NCBI GenBank assembly: GCA_905233335.1 | Contig: CAJOED010000042.1 | Span: 12,897 to 18,907 of the forward strand | Origin: an uncultured Synergistales bacterium | GTDB taxonomy: Bacteria > Synergistota > Synergistia > Synergistales > Aminobacteriaceae | Reading direction: 5' to 3' | Length of the DNA: 6,011 bases | Shown: positions 5,464 to 6,011 of the stretch, piece after piece | Layout of the letters: every line of letters starts with the position of its first letter | How positions within the stretch are numbered: the stretch's first letter is position 1 | Position numbers and translations under genes: made by a program | Notes under the pieces: generated by a model | What the model saw: only the letters and a program-made list of their open reading frames with translations | The model's database searches: none | What the model was told of the DNA's origin: nothing

Positions 5464-6011
5464 ATGAATCTGCTAATGGATTTCATGATACTCAATATTT
5501 TTCTTGGCATCGGCTGGATCGTACGCGAAAAATTCCCGGTACTGCAGAGAATATTCATGCCCTCATCAGTAGTCGGCGGAATATTATTACTCATATGCGG
5601 CCCGCAGTTGCTGAACATCGTCCCTATATCACCGATGATAGGCAAATATCCCAACTTCCTCATAATCATCATACTCACATGCTTAGTATTCGGAAGCAGC
5701 TTTGACAGCAAAAGAGCACGTTCATATATGGATTACACGCTCGTAGCTGCAGGAACATACGGAGCGCAATTATTTTTCGGAGTGGGAATAGGCGCACTGC
5801 TCTCAAAAATATGGACGACAATGCCGCCGAACTGGGGAATAACAACAATATATTCATTCTTTGCAGGACACGGAGCAGCAGGAAGTGCCGCAGCAATTTT
5901 CACGGAGAAGGGCTATCCTGACTTCATGGGTATATCAATGGTAGTTGCAACCGTCGGACTCGTAGCCGCACTCACTATCGGTATGCCGTTACTGAACTGG
6001 GGAATACGCAA
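5464..6011 (+). CDS. GltS-like sodium:glutamate symporter (ESS family), first 182 residues
   Basis: ESS family proteins such as E. coli GltS import glutamate with sodium through the inner membrane and are built from two inverted repeats with re-entrant loops. The visible part is strongly hydrophobic, with helices at about 5-20, 33-54, 63-78, 91-114, 128-146 (re-entrant loop) and 155-178. MPSSVVGGILLL at 32-43 corresponds to IPEPVAGGLL of GltS. FAGHGAAGSAAA at 133-144 corresponds to the GGHGTGAAW loop, and GISMVVATVGLVAAL at 156-170 to its following helix. The first conserved loop is AGHGAAG rather than GGHGTG, so the protein belongs to a divergent branch and its substrate is uncertain. The start has GGAGG 9 nt upstream. 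The full family length is near 400 residues, so rather less than half is seen here. It is divergent from the LysR gene, which probably regulates it. Confidence 0.88.
   Translation, partial: MNLLMDFMILNIFLGIGWIVREKFPVLQRIFMPSSVVGGILLLICGPQLLNIVPISPMIGKYPNFLIIIILTCLVFGSSFDSKRARSYMDYTLVAAGTYGAQLFFGVGIGALLSKIWTTMPPNWGITTIYSFFAGHGAAGSAAAIFTEKGYPDFMGISMVVATVGLVAALTIGMPLLNWGIR

Noticed and set aside
5337..5896. Open frames on both strands over the symporter start
   Set aside because: The plus-strand frame from 5464 is a clear ESS-family membrane protein with its own ribosome binding site. The other frames are shadows of it.

Overview
The window looks like chromosomal DNA from an anaerobic, low-to-mid GC bacterium. 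The style of the IF2 N-terminus and NusA sequences suggests Synergistota (Synergistaceae, gut or rumen type). That is a judgement from sequence feel, not from a search, and I hold it at about even odds.

Left part (1-3860, minus strand): the conserved transcription/translation operon rimP - nusA - infB - rbfA, read right to left. The four genes are packed tightly. The rimP stop codon abuts the nusA start, 23 nt separate nusA from infB, and 14 nt separate infB from rbfA, which runs off the left edge. The ylxR and ylxQ genes often found between nusA and infB in Firmicutes-type operons are absent. A near-consensus sigma-70 promoter lies upstream of rimP. Between it and rimP sits a clear intrinsic terminator hairpin with a T-tract, so the operon's leader appears able to attenuate. 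The products act together: RimP and RbfA mature the 30S subunit, NusA controls elongation, pausing and termination, and IF2 starts translation.

Middle part (3871-4438, minus strand): decayed DNA. It holds a small gene of unknown function with a perfect Shine-Dalgarno and one apparent frameshift (about 120 residues if restored). It also holds the C-terminal relic of a bile acid:sodium symporter (BASS/SBF) family transporter, with an internal deletion and a frame change.

Right part (4439-6011): a LysR-type regulator on the minus strand, divergent from the first 182 residues of a GltS-like (ESS family) sodium:glutamate symporter on the plus strand, cut by the window edge. The shared 98 nt gap is the obvious place for the regulator to act, and the symporter is its most likely target.

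I found no CRISPR array, insertion sequence, tRNA, rRNA or evident new multi-gene system. The most interesting points are the leader terminator in front of rimP-nusA-infB and the two broken genes.
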